Shown in pieces: positions 1 through 8,645 of a stretch of 64,000 bases of DNA; position 1 is the first letter of the stretch; every line of letters starts with the position of its first letter. The notes under the pieces are model-generated. The model saw nothing but the letters and a program-made list of their open reading frames with translations. It had not been told where the DNA came from and ran no database searches. The position numbers and the translations under genes are program-made. The DNA comes from Chitinophaga filiformis (GTDB taxonomy: Bacteria; Bacteroidota; Bacteroidia; Chitinophagales; Chitinophagaceae): contig NZ_CP095855.1 in assembly GCF_023100805.1 (NCBI RefSeq), forward strand, positions 744,001 through 808,000. Reading direction: 5' to 3'.

Positions 1-798
1 TTCTTTGGTAAATTTTGTAATCCAGCCCAGGCCGGCTTCCAGTGGGGAAGTGGTATCGTCAATATCGTTTCCATAAAGGCAGAAGCCCATTTCCAGGCGC
101 AGGGTATCCCTCGCACCAAGGCCGATAGGCTTCAGTCCTTTAGGACCCCCTACTTCGAAAATGGCATCCCAGATCTTTTCAGCAGCACCGTCTTTATCTT
201 CAAAATAGATCTCAATACCACCCGCACCGGTATAACCTGTAGCGCTTACCACCACGTTAGGCACGCCTGCAAATTCACCTTTAGCAAAAGTGTAATATTT
301 CAGGTTCACCAGTTCTATGCTGGTCAGCGGCTGCAGTATACTGGCCGCATTAGGGCCCTGAATGGCCAACAGGCAGGTTTTGTCGGAAATGTCATGCATT
401 TCCACCCCCTTCGTATTATGTTTACTGATCCAGTTCCAGTCCTTTTCAATATTGCTGGCATTCACTACCAGCATGTAAACCTTATTCTCTTCAATACAAT
501 ATACCAGCAGGTCATCCACAATACCACCTTCGTCATTTGGCAAACAGCTGTACTGTGCCTTTCCGGCGGTCAGTTTGGATGCATCATTGCTGGTAACCCG
601 CTGGATGAGATCCAGTGCATTTTCTCCCTTCAGTATGAATTCACCCATGTGGCTCACATCAAACACCCCCGCATTGTTCCTGACAGCCAGGTGTTCATCA
701 TTAATACCTGTATAGGAAATCGGCATGTTATACCCTGCAAAAGGAGCCATCTTAGCGCCCAGCGCTACATGTTTGTGTGTAAATGGTGTGTTCTTCAT
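1..798 (-). CDS. gcvT: Aminomethyltransferase GcvT (glycine cleavage T protein), 3' end outside window
   Basis: This gene encodes the T protein of the glycine cleavage system. It moves the methylene group from aminomethyl-lipoyl H protein to tetrahydrofolate and releases ammonia. The reverse strand reads [17 protein letters not shown] from an ATG at 798 and continues with [19 protein letters not shown] (the conserved aspartate region), [21 protein letters not shown] and LEMGFCLYG, all typical of the folate-binding domain. About 266 of roughly 360 residues are present; the C-terminal part lies left of base 1. It is divergent from the M28 peptidase gene. A possible -7 element (TAttTTTG on the minus strand) lies at 860-867. 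Confidence 0.96.
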   Translation of the reverse strand, partial: MKNTPFTHKHVALGAKMAPFAGYNMPISYTGINDEHLAVRNNAGVFDVSHMGEFILKGENALDLIQRVTSNDASKLTAGKAQYSCLPNDEGGIVDDLLVYCIEENKVYMLVVNASNIEKDWNWISKHNTKGVEMHDISDKTCLLAIQGPNAASILQPLTSIELVNLKYYTFAKGEFAGVPNVVVSATGYTGAGGIEIYFEDKDGAAEKIWDAIFEVGGPKGLKPIGLGARDTLRLEMGFCLYGNDIDDTTSPLEAGLGWITKFTKE

Positions 799-1016
799 AA
801 ATTTAATGATCGGTTCTGTTTTGGGTATATTTTTAGGTTTAAGTTTTGTTTAAGCCCCGCAAAAATAGGCTGATTTTCCAAATTCGGCGGGCAAATAGTG
901 ATTTTGGTGCAATAATTGCCTCCTGGAATTACGAGCACCGCCAGTGAATCATCCTTACCTGCAACGGTATATGAACAACTTTGAACATGAAACTGTTATT
1001 AGCAATCGACACATTC

Positions 1017-1049
1017 ATTGCTAATCAGCCACTTAGATACGTATCTTTG
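1017..1049 (+). promoter_or_regulatory. Bacteroidota-type promoter for the M28 peptidase gene
   Basis: A TATCTTTG at 1042-1049 matches the phylum's -7 consensus TAnnTTTG. An ATTG at 1017-1020, 21 bases upstream, resembles the -33 element. Transcription would start near 1055, about 50 bases before the GTG start. The rest of the gap 799-1108 shows no gene. Confidence 0.5.
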
Positions 1050-1108
1050 CAAAAAAAAAGACCTGGTCTGCCGGCTCTTTCAGTAGACTCTTTAAAAACT
1101 CAACAACT

Positions 1109-2731
1109 GTGAAGCATACCATATGCCTGTTGGCGCTGTTATTACCCTTTACTCATGAGCTGAACGCCCAAAAAAAAGCCGATCGCAAGACGCTGGGCAA
1201 CCTTCAGGCCCACATTACCTTTCTGGCCAGCGATAAACTCGATGGCCGGCGTACAGGCACTCCGGGCGAACAGCTGGCGGCGGAATATATTTCTACCCAG
1301 ATGAAGCTGGCAGGACTTACTCCAAAAGGAGACAGCGGTTACCTCCAGACATTTCCCGTTAGCGAAGGCAAGCTGATAGCCACCACTTCACACCTGACTG
1401 TCAATAAAACCACACTTACCCCGGGAGAACAATTTATTCCCCTCCCTTTCAGCGCACAGAAAAGCGCCAAGGGCGACGTATTACGCGATGTGAATGAACC
1501 GGAAAACATCTGGCTCTTTAATGTGAAGGACTTTGAAATGCAGCCACATGCAGATCCGCTGGAAATATACCGGCAAAATGCCCGGGAAGCGGCCAAGGCC
1601 GGTGCTACCGGAGTGATCTTCTATAATGGCGATGAACAACCGCAGGAAGTCCGGAAATGGCTGTCCGTCGCTGTCGATCCGCTCTCCATTCCCGTGATGT
1701 GGGTAAACAGTGAAACCAGCAAAATGCTCTCCGAGGCTGAAGATCTCCGGATAAATATGCAGGTGAACTTTACCGCCGGCAGGCGTACCGGCACTAACGT
1801 GGTGGGGTATATAGATAATAAAGCCGCCAGTACCATCGTGATCGGCGCCCATTTTGACCACCTGGGCCATGGGGAAGACCAGAATTCACTGGCTCCTAAC
1901 GACAAGACCGTACACCACGGCGCCGACGACAATGCCAGCGGAACAGCAGCGCTCCTGGAACTGGCCCGTCTGCTCAAGGCATCCCCTCTGCAGAGATATA
2001 ATTACCTGTTTGTCGCGTTCTCGGGAGAAGAACTGGGACTGTTCGGCTCTAAATACTTTACCGAGCATAGCGCCATTGCTCCCGGCACCTTCAACTATAT
2101 GATCAACCTGGACATGGTAGGGCGACTGGATCCTGCCAGGGGCTTACAGGTAGGAGGGATAGGTACTTCTCCCGTATGGCCTGCATTATTGCAACAAACC
2201 ATCCCGGCTGAAATACGTACTACCTACGACTCCTCCGGTACCGGACCTTCAGACCATACTTCCTTTTACCTGAAAAATGTGCCCGTACTGTTCTTTTTCA
2301 CCGGTACCCATAGCGACTATCACAAACCATCCGATGAAGCTGCCAAGATCAATTACGCAGGAGAATTAAGCGTCATCAAAGTCGTGTATACACTGGTAGA
2401 GAAAACCAACAATATGGATAAGGTGGCCTTCACCCGCACACGCGACAAGCAAGCTACCGCCACCTCCAGCCCCCGGTTCTCTGTAACATTGGGCATTATG
2501 CCGGATTATACATGGCAGAAAGCAGGGGTGAGGGTAGATGGTGTGTCTGATAATAAGCCAGCCAGCAAAGCCGGCATCCTGGCCAATGATGTGATCGTTG
2601 AACTGGGATCACACACCATCGTGAACCTGGAAGACTATATGCAGGCGCTTTCAACTTTCAAAAAAGGTGACAAAACCACTGTGAAAGTCAGGAGGGAAGA
2701 CAGCGAAAAAGTATTTGATATCCAATTCTGA
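1109..2731 (+). CDS. Secreted M28 family zinc aminopeptidase with PA and PDZ domains
   Basis: This is a predicted exported metallopeptidase that would remove N-terminal residues from peptides. The start is GTG at 1109, chosen because the next residues (KHTICLLALLLPFTHELNAQ) form a signal peptide. A protease-associated insert covers about residues 130-210. The di-zinc catalytic motifs follow in order: AHFDHLGHG (about 247), DDNASG (about 273), EELGLFGS (about 307), INLDMVGR (about 333), SDHTSFY (about 381) and a final HSDYHKPSDE. A C-terminal PDZ domain (about 455-540) probably binds substrate or partner tails. At 540 residues, with all metal ligands visible, it should be active. It probably acts in the periplasm or outside the cell. 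Confidence 0.93.
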   Translation: MKHTICLLALLLPFTHELNAQKKADRKTLGNLQAHITFLASDKLDGRRTGTPGEQLAAEYISTQMKLAGLTPKGDSGYLQTFPVSEGKLIATTSHLTVNKTTLTPGEQFIPLPFSAQKSAKGDVLRDVNEPENIWLFNVKDFEMQPHADPLEIYRQNAREAAKAGATGVIFYNGDEQPQEVRKWLSVAVDPLSIPVMWVNSETSKMLSEAEDLRINMQVNFTAGRRTGTNVVGYIDNKAASTIVIGAHFDHLGHGEDQNSLAPNDKTVHHGADDNASGTAALLELARLLKASPLQRYNYLFVAFSGEELGLFGSKYFTEHSAIAPGTFNYMINLDMVGRLDPARGLQVGGIGTSPVWPALLQQTIPAEIRTTYDSSGTGPSDHTSFYLKNVPVLFFFTGTHSDYHKPSDEAAKINYAGELSVIKVVYTLVEKTNNMDKVAFTRTRDKQATATSSPRFSVTLGIMPDYTWQKAGVRVDGVSDNKPASKAGILANDVIVELGSHTIVNLEDYMQALSTFKKGDKTTVKVRREDSEKVFDIQF

Positions 2732-2768
2732 TCGTTTTATAATATCTTGCAGCCCTTAATATCGTTGT

Positions 2769-3170
2769 ATGAAGCGTGTTTTGTTCATATTGGGCGCTAC
2801 GGTCTTTTGTCTTTCGTGTAATCAGACACGTAACAGGGATGAAGATACTTCCGGTTATGAGATCATTACCGAAAAGAGTTATGTAGTACGCAATGTGAAA
2901 CCGGTAGACAGAGATCCACAGGTAGACTCCATACTGCAACGCAGGCAGGAACTGACGGCTTATCTTGAGCGTCATGGTTTTGTACGTCATGTGGCCGGCA
3001 AAGACAGCCTTTTGTTTCGCAGGAACAACAGGCAGGAGGTACTTATAGAACTTCCTCCGCCTTCAAATACACAGGAGGCAAACCTGATCATTGCATTCGA
3101 TCCGATGAAAAATCCCCTGTTTATCAATCTGAAGAAAGACACTACACAGGTGGAACAATATATTAAATAG
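2769..3170 (+). CDS. Small predicted lipoprotein of unknown function
   Basis: The 133-residue product starts MKRVLFILGATVFCLSCNQ. The hydrophobic stretch ending in LSC is a lipobox, so the mature protein would be lipid-anchored at Cys17. The remainder is charged (many D, E and R) and has no domain I recognise. It starts 37 bases after the M28 peptidase gene and ends 47 bases before the Nudix regulator, so co-transcription is possible. The function is not known. Confidence 0.75.
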   Translation: MKRVLFILGATVFCLSCNQTRNRDEDTSGYEIITEKSYVVRNVKPVDRDPQVDSILQRRQELTAYLERHGFVRHVAGKDSLLFRRNNRQEVLIELPPPSNTQEANLIIAFDPMKNPLFINLKKDTTQVEQYIK

Positions 3171-3217
3171 TGAGTATGCCGGATCACCAGAACCGGCCAT
3201 AATCTTTAGAACTGGAT

Positions 3218-3904
3218 TTGGAACCTAAGCAAAATATCAGACTTTGTGTAGACGCGGTGGTCTTTGGATATACCGCCAAAGAAAGCATTTCCGTATTACT
3301 CATCAAACGTACCATTCCGCCCTTCATGCATCGCTGGGCATTGCCCGGAGGTTTCGTGATAGACGGTGAAACACTGGAAGAAGCAGTGACCCGCGAGCTA
3401 CAAACAGAAGCGGGTGTACACATCAACTACCTGGAACAACTTTATACATTTGGCCAGCCGGAACGTGACCCCCGGGGTAGAATAGTATCCGTCGCTTATT
3501 TTGGCCTGGTAAACCCGACCAATTTTAAACTGGCTGCCAGCTCAGATGCGGAAGACGCTAACTGGTTTGATATCAAGAAACTTCCCGACCTGGCGTTTGA
3601 TCATGCCGCTATCGTGGAAGCTGCAGTAAAGCGCTTACGGGCCAAGATCAGGTATGAGCCTATAGGATTTGAACTCCTCGATAAAAAATTCCCTATCTCA
3701 GACCTTGAGAAATTATATGAAACAGTGCTGGACCGGCCTATTGACCGCCGTAACTTCCAGAAGAAGATCAATCACCTGGGCATCCTGGCGGGACACAATG
3801 AAAAACAGAAACACCCCTCTGCAGGCCGACCCGCTAAGCTTTATAGCTTTAATGAAGAGCGCTATTTTCAATTAAAAAAGGAGGGGATCACATTCGAGAT
3901 CTGA
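3218..3904 (+). CDS. nrtR: NrtR-type Nudix transcriptional regulator of NAD metabolism
   Basis: An N-terminal Nudix-like domain (residues 8-140) is fused to a C-terminal winged-helix domain (about 150-228; FQKKINHLGIL followed by GRPAKLYSF). This architecture defines NrtR regulators, which sense ADP-ribose and repress NAD genes. The Nudix box reads GGFVIDGETLEEAVTRELQT and then EAG. One catalytic-type glutamate of REUxEE is replaced by Thr, which suggests ligand sensing rather than hydrolysis. The start is TTG at 3218, because the first in-frame ATG lies well inside the Nudix domain. A NadM-Nudix/NadV operon lies about 2.2 kb downstream and carries NrtR-like operator palindromes, so that operon is the likely target (inference). 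Confidence 0.88.
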   Translation: MEPKQNIRLCVDAVVFGYTAKESISVLLIKRTIPPFMHRWALPGGFVIDGETLEEAVTRELQTEAGVHINYLEQLYTFGQPERDPRGRIVSVAYFGLVNPTNFKLAASSDAEDANWFDIKKLPDLAFDHAAIVEAAVKRLRAKIRYEPIGFELLDKKFPISDLEKLYETVLDRPIDRRNFQKKINHLGILAGHNEKQKHPSAGRPAKLYSFNEERYFQLKKEGITFEI

Positions 3905-4101
3905 TCGCTACCTGTCATCGCATCACAACTGCCTAAAACCGTTTCCAATGGAAATCGCTAACAGCGGGAACCAGATACTACCGGCATAAAAAATACTGAC
4001 CTTCTATAGCGGAGCAGGACAGCCGCCTTCGTGTTTGTCTGCAACACAGATATGATCCGGCCCGGAACGCTGCCGTCCCGAAACCGGACTTACCCCCGCA
4101 C

Positions 4102-4941
4102 TCATTTCTCCGCAAATGCTTTTGGCATAAATCTGCTGCGCATAATGGTCATATACTCATGGTCAGGATGGCTATCTCTCAATGCGATCATCGGCTCGAG
4201 GTCAGGCCCGATCACGTAACGAAGGGTTGGAGTGCCGTCAGTCACTGCTTTATAAATAGTGCCGGCTACATCATCTGCGGTTGCGTTCTGCCCATCATTG
4301 AAGGAAGAGAACAGGGCGTTCATGTCTGCCAGGAAGTCGTTGTAATCTGTCAGTGAAGGATCATTTGCAAATTCATGGGCCGCACGCTTATAAAAATCGG
4401 TGACAATGTATCCCGGCTCGACGATCTTCACTTTAATGTTCTGGGATGCCAGCTCATAAGATAGCGACTCCGAATATCCTTCCACGGCATATTTCGATGC
4501 GGAATAGATAGACAACAGCGGTACCGTAACACGGCCAGCGCCCGATGTAACATTCACGATAGTACCCCCTTTCTGCTTTCTGAAATGAGGCAGTACAGCA
4601 CGGGTTACTTCCATCAGCCCAAACACGTTCACTTCAAACTGCTCTCTTATCTTTTCAGGCGTAACGGCTTCAAATATGCCCTGCTGACCATAACCAGCAT
4701 TATTCACCAGTGCATCTATTCTGCCGAAATGCCTGATGCCCGTTTCAATGGCTGTCCTGATAGAATTGGTGTCCTGTACATCAAGACGTGAAACATGGAT
4801 ATTCGGTACATTGATGAGATCTTGTTCCTTTTCGGGGTTGCGCATAGTAGCCACTACATTCCACCCCTGGTTTGCAAAATACATGGACGTAGCTTTCCCC
4901 AGACCGGACGACGCTCCGGTAATTAAGATGACCTTTTTCAT
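4102..4941 (-). CDS. Short-chain dehydrogenase/reductase (SDR)
   Basis: This is a classical SDR of 279 residues that would reduce or oxidise a carbonyl/alcohol substrate with NAD(P)(H). The nucleotide-binding motif TGASSGLG lies near residue 9, NNAGYG near 87, and the catalytic Ser with YSASK near 150-160. The substrate cannot be read from the sequence. It lies head-to-tail after an AraC-type regulator on the same strand (98-base gap), a common pairing in which the regulator controls the dehydrogenase. Confidence 0.88.
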   Translation of the reverse strand: MKKVILITGASSGLGKATSMYFANQGWNVVATMRNPEKEQDLINVPNIHVSRLDVQDTNSIRTAIETGIRHFGRIDALVNNAGYGQQGIFEAVTPEKIREQFEVNVFGLMEVTRAVLPHFRKQKGGTIVNVTSGAGRVTVPLLSIYSASKYAVEGYSESLSYELASQNIKVKIVEPGYIVTDFYKRAAHEFANDPSLTDYNDFLADMNALFSSFNDGQNATADDVAGTIYKAVTDGTPTLRYVIGPDLEPMIALRDSHPDHEYMTIMRSRFMPKAFAEK

Positions 4942-5039
4942 AATAATGATTATTTCATTGATTAAATATCAGGCATGAACTTCCCGTTAGAGAGAATCGC
5001 TTCTCTCTGAGCACTTGCTTGCCTTGTCTCGCTGTTTGT

Positions 5040-5894
5040 TTATTGAAGACTTGAGGGGTTTACCCCGTAGAATTGTTTAAATGAATATGAGAAATGGGAG
5101 AGGCTTTCAAAGCCTACTTCATGGTAAACATCCGAAGGACGTCTGTTCTCTTCCTTTATAAGATAATGTGCTTCCTCCAGTCGTCTTTGCTGCAACCAAC
5201 GGTTGGGAGAGGTTCCGAACACTTTTCTGAAATCCCGTTTAAACGTTGCCAGGCTTCTGCCCGTCAGGAATGCCAGCTTTTCCATATTGACGTTATACAT
5301 GAAGTTCTGCTGCATGAATGCTTCCAGGTCTATTTTCCCCGGCAATTCAAAGTCAAAAAGCACATTCTTTAATTCCGGATGCTCCTGCAATAGCAACATC
5401 AGTGCTTCCTGCTTTTTCAGATCAACCAGGCGCTCAGGCAAAGATGTATCGAAATAATAACCTAGTGTATTGAAGAAATTTTCAAGCAATATGTTAGGTG
5501 CCAGTTTCAATACCGCATGGCCGGATGTATATGGGTGCTCATACTGGTAACCATGCTGCCGGCTGAATTCCATCAATGTGTTCCTGTCGAGAATAACAGT
5601 GATCGATTTAAAGTCCTGGTCTTCCAGGGGTTGCTTAATGAACTTCGCAAGAAAATTCTTCCGGAAAAATATCATATCTCCTGCGTGGAAACTCTTGTTC
5701 TCTCCTGCATCCGCCACCTTAAATACGCCCGAGATAACTATACACAGGCCGTGTTCCACTATGAACTGCTCATCAACTACCTTCCGGGCATCTACATGCG
5801 AGTATAGTACTCCTGGTAGTTTGTTATCAGATGTTGTCAGGCTTCCCATTATTGATCCGCGTTGATTACAGTACAAAGTTGTGGTTAATTCCAC
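5040..5894 (-). CDS. AraC family transcriptional regulator
   Basis: The C-terminal 90 residues carry two helix-turn-helix motifs of the AraC type (MEKLAFLTGRSLATFKRDF and DVYHEVGFESLSHFSYSFKQ). The N-terminal part looks like a cupin-type sensing domain (GLCIVISGVFKVADAGEN, GDMIFFRKNFLAKF). The ATG at 5894 gives 284 residues. A second ATG 15 codons in (5849, MGSLTTSD) is an equally good start. It probably regulates the SDR gene just downstream. The effector is unknown. Confidence 0.88.
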   Translation of the reverse strand: MELTTTLYCNQRGSIMGSLTTSDNKLPGVLYSHVDARKVVDEQFIVEHGLCIVISGVFKVADAGENKSFHAGDMIFFRKNFLAKFIKQPLEDQDFKSITVILDRNTLMEFSRQHGYQYEHPYTSGHAVLKLAPNILLENFFNTLGYYFDTSLPERLVDLKKQEALMLLLQEHPELKNVLFDFELPGKIDLEAFMQQNFMYNVNMEKLAFLTGRSLATFKRDFRKVFGTSPNRWLQQRRLEEAHYLIKEENRRPSDVYHEVGFESLSHFSYSFKQFYGVNPSSLQ

Positions 5895-6035
5895 TATTCT
5901 GCTTTCGTGAGGAGCTCAATCTTTCTTTAGTTAGAAGCTCACTTTGAAGTATTCTGCCGGGAATTCATATTTTTAAACCACTTAATAAATTGTTAATCAT
6001 ACACCTAAGAACTTTCCATCATTCTTCACGAAATA

Positions 6036-6056
6036 TTTGTGTAATTATTACGGAAA
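6036..6056. promoter_or_regulatory. Upstream candidate NrtR operator
   Basis: TTTGTGTA (6036-6043), five bases, then TACGGAAA (6049-6056) form an imperfect 21-bp palindrome with core GT-N7-AC. The site shares its left half exactly with the perfect palindrome 53 bp downstream, which is about five helical turns away. It sits just upstream of the -33 element of the nadM promoter. Confidence 0.6.
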
Positions 6057-6060
6057 ATAT

Positions 6061-6092
6061 TTTGTTTATATGTTTAAACCGCTATATATTTG
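6061..6092 (+). promoter_or_regulatory. Promoter of the NAD salvage operon
   Basis: TTTG at 6061-6064 and TATATTTG at 6085-6092 are 20 bases apart. This is an exact match to the Bacteroidota -33/-7 consensus (TTTG, N19-21, TAnnTTTG). Transcription would start near 6098, about 24 bases before the ATG at 6122. Confidence 0.75.
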
Positions 6093-6109
6093 TGTAGAAG
6101 TTACACAAA
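6089..6109. promoter_or_regulatory. Perfect 21-bp palindrome, candidate NrtR operator
   Basis: TTTGTGTA, five bases, TACACAAA: a perfect inverted repeat with 8-bp arms and the GT-N7-AC core recalled for NrtR operators. It overlaps the -7 element and the predicted transcription start, so a bound repressor would block RNA polymerase directly. Confidence 0.72.
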
Positions 6110-6121
6110 AGCATACTATCA

Positions 6122-7033
6122 ATGACGACGCAAAAGCCTACAGGAGTAATAATCGCAAGGTTCCAGACGCCTTCCTTACACGAAGGGCACTTACAGCTGA
6201 TCAAAGAAGTAAAATCCAAACACAATCGCCTGATCATTGTATTAGGTGTCAGCCCCATCAAAGGCGGCCGTAAAAACCCGCTGGACTATTACACCCGCGA
6301 GCGGATGCTGAAACAGCTCTTCCCCGATGTAATTGTACTCCCGCTCAGCGATCAGGCTTCAGACAAAGTATGGTCACGTAAACTGGATGAATTACTGGGA
6401 AATAACTTAGGTAATGAAACATTCATCCTCTATGGTAGCCGGGATAGCTTTATCCCTTTTTACTCCGGACGCTTTCCAACTGTAGCATTACCACCCGTAC
6501 AGGATTTTAATGCTACTGCACAAAGAGAAGCGGTTTCTGACAAGGTGTTTGATACAGAAGAGTTCCGCGCTGGTATCATCTATAGCACCTACAATCTTTA
6601 CCCTAAGGTATACCCTACAGTAGACATTGCATTGTTCCGTAATAATCGCCGTGAACTGCTGTTAGGGCGTAAACCCGCCGAAAATGCCTGGCGACTGCCC
6701 GGTGGTTTTGCCGATCCGGACGATGTCAGCTTTGACGCCGCTGCTGCGAGAGAGCTCCATGAAGAATGCGGACAGATAGAAACAAGCCCTATGCAGTACG
6801 AAATGTCCCTGCAAATGGATGACTGGCGCTACCGCTCTGAAGTGGATAAGATCATCACCACCCTTTTCAGTACTGATCTGTTATTTGGCGAACCCGCTGC
6901 AGACGATGATCTGGCCGCCATGCGCTGGATCGATGTCAATGCAATCCCCGAGCTGATCGCACAAGGTGAAATAGTCAGTACACACATCCCCCTCCTGAAA
7001 AAATTAGCTGAAAAATATTCTACTAACGACTAA
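6122..7033 (+). CDS. nadM: Bifunctional nicotinamide-nucleotide adenylyltransferase / Nudix hydrolase (NadM-Nudix)
   Basis: The N-terminal half (about 1-165) is a NadM-type nucleotidyltransferase that would make NAD from NMN and ATP. Its HxGH motif is HEGH in IIARFQTPSLHEGH, followed by NPLDYYTRERM. The C-terminal half (about 175-303) is a Nudix domain with GGFADPDD and RELHEECG, probably acting on ADP-ribose. The spacing within the Nudix box is one residue longer than the textbook pattern, with Asp at or near the Glu position. The gene starts 13 bases after the perfect palindrome and is followed after 11 bases by the NMN-forming enzyme. The two genes form one salvage operon. Confidence 0.93.
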   Translation: MTTQKPTGVIIARFQTPSLHEGHLQLIKEVKSKHNRLIIVLGVSPIKGGRKNPLDYYTRERMLKQLFPDVIVLPLSDQASDKVWSRKLDELLGNNLGNETFILYGSRDSFIPFYSGRFPTVALPPVQDFNATAQREAVSDKVFDTEEFRAGIIYSTYNLYPKVYPTVDIALFRNNRRELLLGRKPAENAWRLPGGFADPDDVSFDAAAARELHEECGQIETSPMQYEMSLQMDDWRYRSEVDKIITTLFSTDLLFGEPAADDDLAAMRWIDVNAIPELIAQGEIVSTHIPLLKKLAEKYSTND

Positions 7034-7044
7034 ACAGAAGAATC

Positions 7045-8460
7045 ATGACAAAGGAAAACCTCATTTTATTAGCAGATGCCTATAAATATTCCCACCACAA
7101 GCTCTATATCCCCGGCACCGAATACATTTACTCCTACTTTGAAAGCCGCGGAGGCAAATTTGACGAAACCGTGTTCTATGGCCTGCAATATTTCCTGATG
7201 GAATACCTGCAGGGCGCTGTTATCACCAAAGAAAAAATTGATGAAGCCGAGGCCACGCTGCTGGAAGTATTTGGTCGCAATGATGTATTTGACCGCAGCC
7301 GTTTCGAATATATCATTGAGAAACACGGAGGCCGCCTTCCCGTTCGTATCAAAGCGGTTCCTGAAGGTACTGTAACTGGCGTACGCAACGTGCTGATGAG
7401 CATCGAAAATACAGACCCCGAATGTTACTGGTTGACCAATTTCCTGGAAACACTGCTTATGCAGGTATGGTACCCTTGTACCGTAGCCACACTTTCCAGG
7501 GAGATCAAAAAGACAGTGAAGAAATATTACACAGAAACCGCCAGTGAAGCTGCTTTTGCAGGAATAGACTTTGTGCTGAACGACTTCGGTTTCCGTGGCG
7601 CCAGCTCCGTCGAAAGTGCAGGTATCGGCGGCAGCGCTCACCTGATCAACTTCTCTGGTAGCGATACCCTGATCGGTTCCACTTTTGCCAAAAGATATTA
7701 CCAGGCACCCGCTGCTCCCGGACTATCCATTCCGGCTACCGAGCACTCTATCGTAACCATGCTGGGTGAAGAAGGAGAGGTCGATATCTTCCGTCATATC
7801 CTCAATGCCTTCCCTACAGGCACCATTGCTTGTGTTTCCGACTCTTACAACATCTTCAGGGCGTGTAAAGAATACTGGGGCACTGAACTGAAAGAACAGA
7901 TACTTAACAGGCAGGGTACACTGGTGATCCGCCCCGACAGTGGAGATGCCATACAGACGCTCCTGAAAGTATTTGAGATCCTCATGGAAACTTTCGGCTA
8001 TACCCTGAATGAAAAAGGCTATAAAGTATTACCTCCACAGGTTAGGGTAATACAGGGTGATGGTATCAGTTACTCTTCTATTCCTCCCATCTTTGAAGCG
8101 TTAAAACAGGCGGGCATCAGTGCTGAAAACCTGGTACTGGGTATGGGTGGCGCTTTACTGCAAAGGGTCAATAGAGATACGCAGGAATTCGCACTTAAAT
8201 GCTCTTTTGCACAGGTGAACGGCAAACCTATCAACGTACAGAAAAATCCATTGGAGCTGGATGCCAATGGCAACACCAGGGTATCTTTCAAAAAATCCAA
8301 ATCAGGTAAACAGAAACTCGTACTGGAGAATGGCGCCTATAAATCCCTTCCTCAAAACGAAGCTCCGGAACTGAAAGATCAGCTGCTTACAGTTTTTGAA
8401 AATGGTGAGATCAAAACAACGTATACTTTTAACCAGATAAGAAAGAACGCAACAATCTGA
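7045..8460 (+). CDS. nadV: Nicotinamide phosphoribosyltransferase (NadV/NAMPT)
   Basis: This enzyme would make nicotinamide mononucleotide from nicotinamide and PRPP, the first step of one-step NAD salvage. The 471-residue product opens with LLADAYKYSHHKLYIPGTEY and YFESRGG. It carries NDFGFRGASSVESAGIGGSA (about residue 175) and the phosphate-binding region around RPDSGD, both strongly NAMPT-like. It is translationally close to nadM (11-base gap), so its product NMN is handed to the adenylyltransferase encoded upstream. A rho-independent terminator follows. Confidence 0.95.
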   Translation: MTKENLILLADAYKYSHHKLYIPGTEYIYSYFESRGGKFDETVFYGLQYFLMEYLQGAVITKEKIDEAEATLLEVFGRNDVFDRSRFEYIIEKHGGRLPVRIKAVPEGTVTGVRNVLMSIENTDPECYWLTNFLETLLMQVWYPCTVATLSREIKKTVKKYYTETASEAAFAGIDFVLNDFGFRGASSVESAGIGGSAHLINFSGSDTLIGSTFAKRYYQAPAAPGLSIPATEHSIVTMLGEEGEVDIFRHILNAFPTGTIACVSDSYNIFRACKEYWGTELKEQILNRQGTLVIRPDSGDAIQTLLKVFEILMETFGYTLNEKGYKVLPPQVRVIQGDGISYSSIPPIFEALKQAGISAENLVLGMGGALLQRVNRDTQEFALKCSFAQVNGKPINVQKNPLELDANGNTRVSFKKSKSGKQKLVLENGAYKSLPQNEAPELKDQLLTVFENGEIKTTYTFNQIRKNATI

Positions 8461-8488
8461 CTTCTCGCCATCATTTGTCCCCCATACC

Positions 8489-8515
8489 AGCCGTCCGAAG
8501 CGACGGCTTTTTTTT
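8489..8515 (+). terminator. Rho-independent terminator of the nadM-nadV operon
   Basis: AGCCGTC (8489-8495) pairs with GACGGCT (8502-8508) around a 6-base loop, followed by a run of eight T. Confidence 0.85.
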
Positions 8516-8569
8516 GCTCCAACAGTATGTATCATCCCTGACTTCCATTAAAGGTGCAGGTAACCGGAA

Positions 8570-8593
8570 GGCCGGAGTAAGACTACTCCGGCC
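8570..8593. terminator. Hairpin between convergent nadV and RND operons
   Basis: GGCCGGAGTA (8570-8579) and TACTCCGGCC (8584-8593) form a perfect 10-bp stem with a 4-base loop. There is no clear T-run on either side. It may end the minus-strand RND transcript or protect its 3' end. Confidence 0.45.
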
Positions 8594-8645
8594 TGTTGCC
8601 TAAACCTACAACTGTTACACTATTAGTAACTAAATTCTTTATTGA

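Noticed and set aside
394..873. Open frame of 159 codons on the plus strand
   Set aside because: It runs antisense to gcvT and past its start. The protein has no recognisable pattern, and the opposite strand gives an unmistakable GcvT.
7069..7641. Long antisense frame inside the NadV gene
   Set aside because: It is a shadow of a strongly conserved coding sequence; the same applies to antisense frames in thiC, infB, purF and the RND pump gene.
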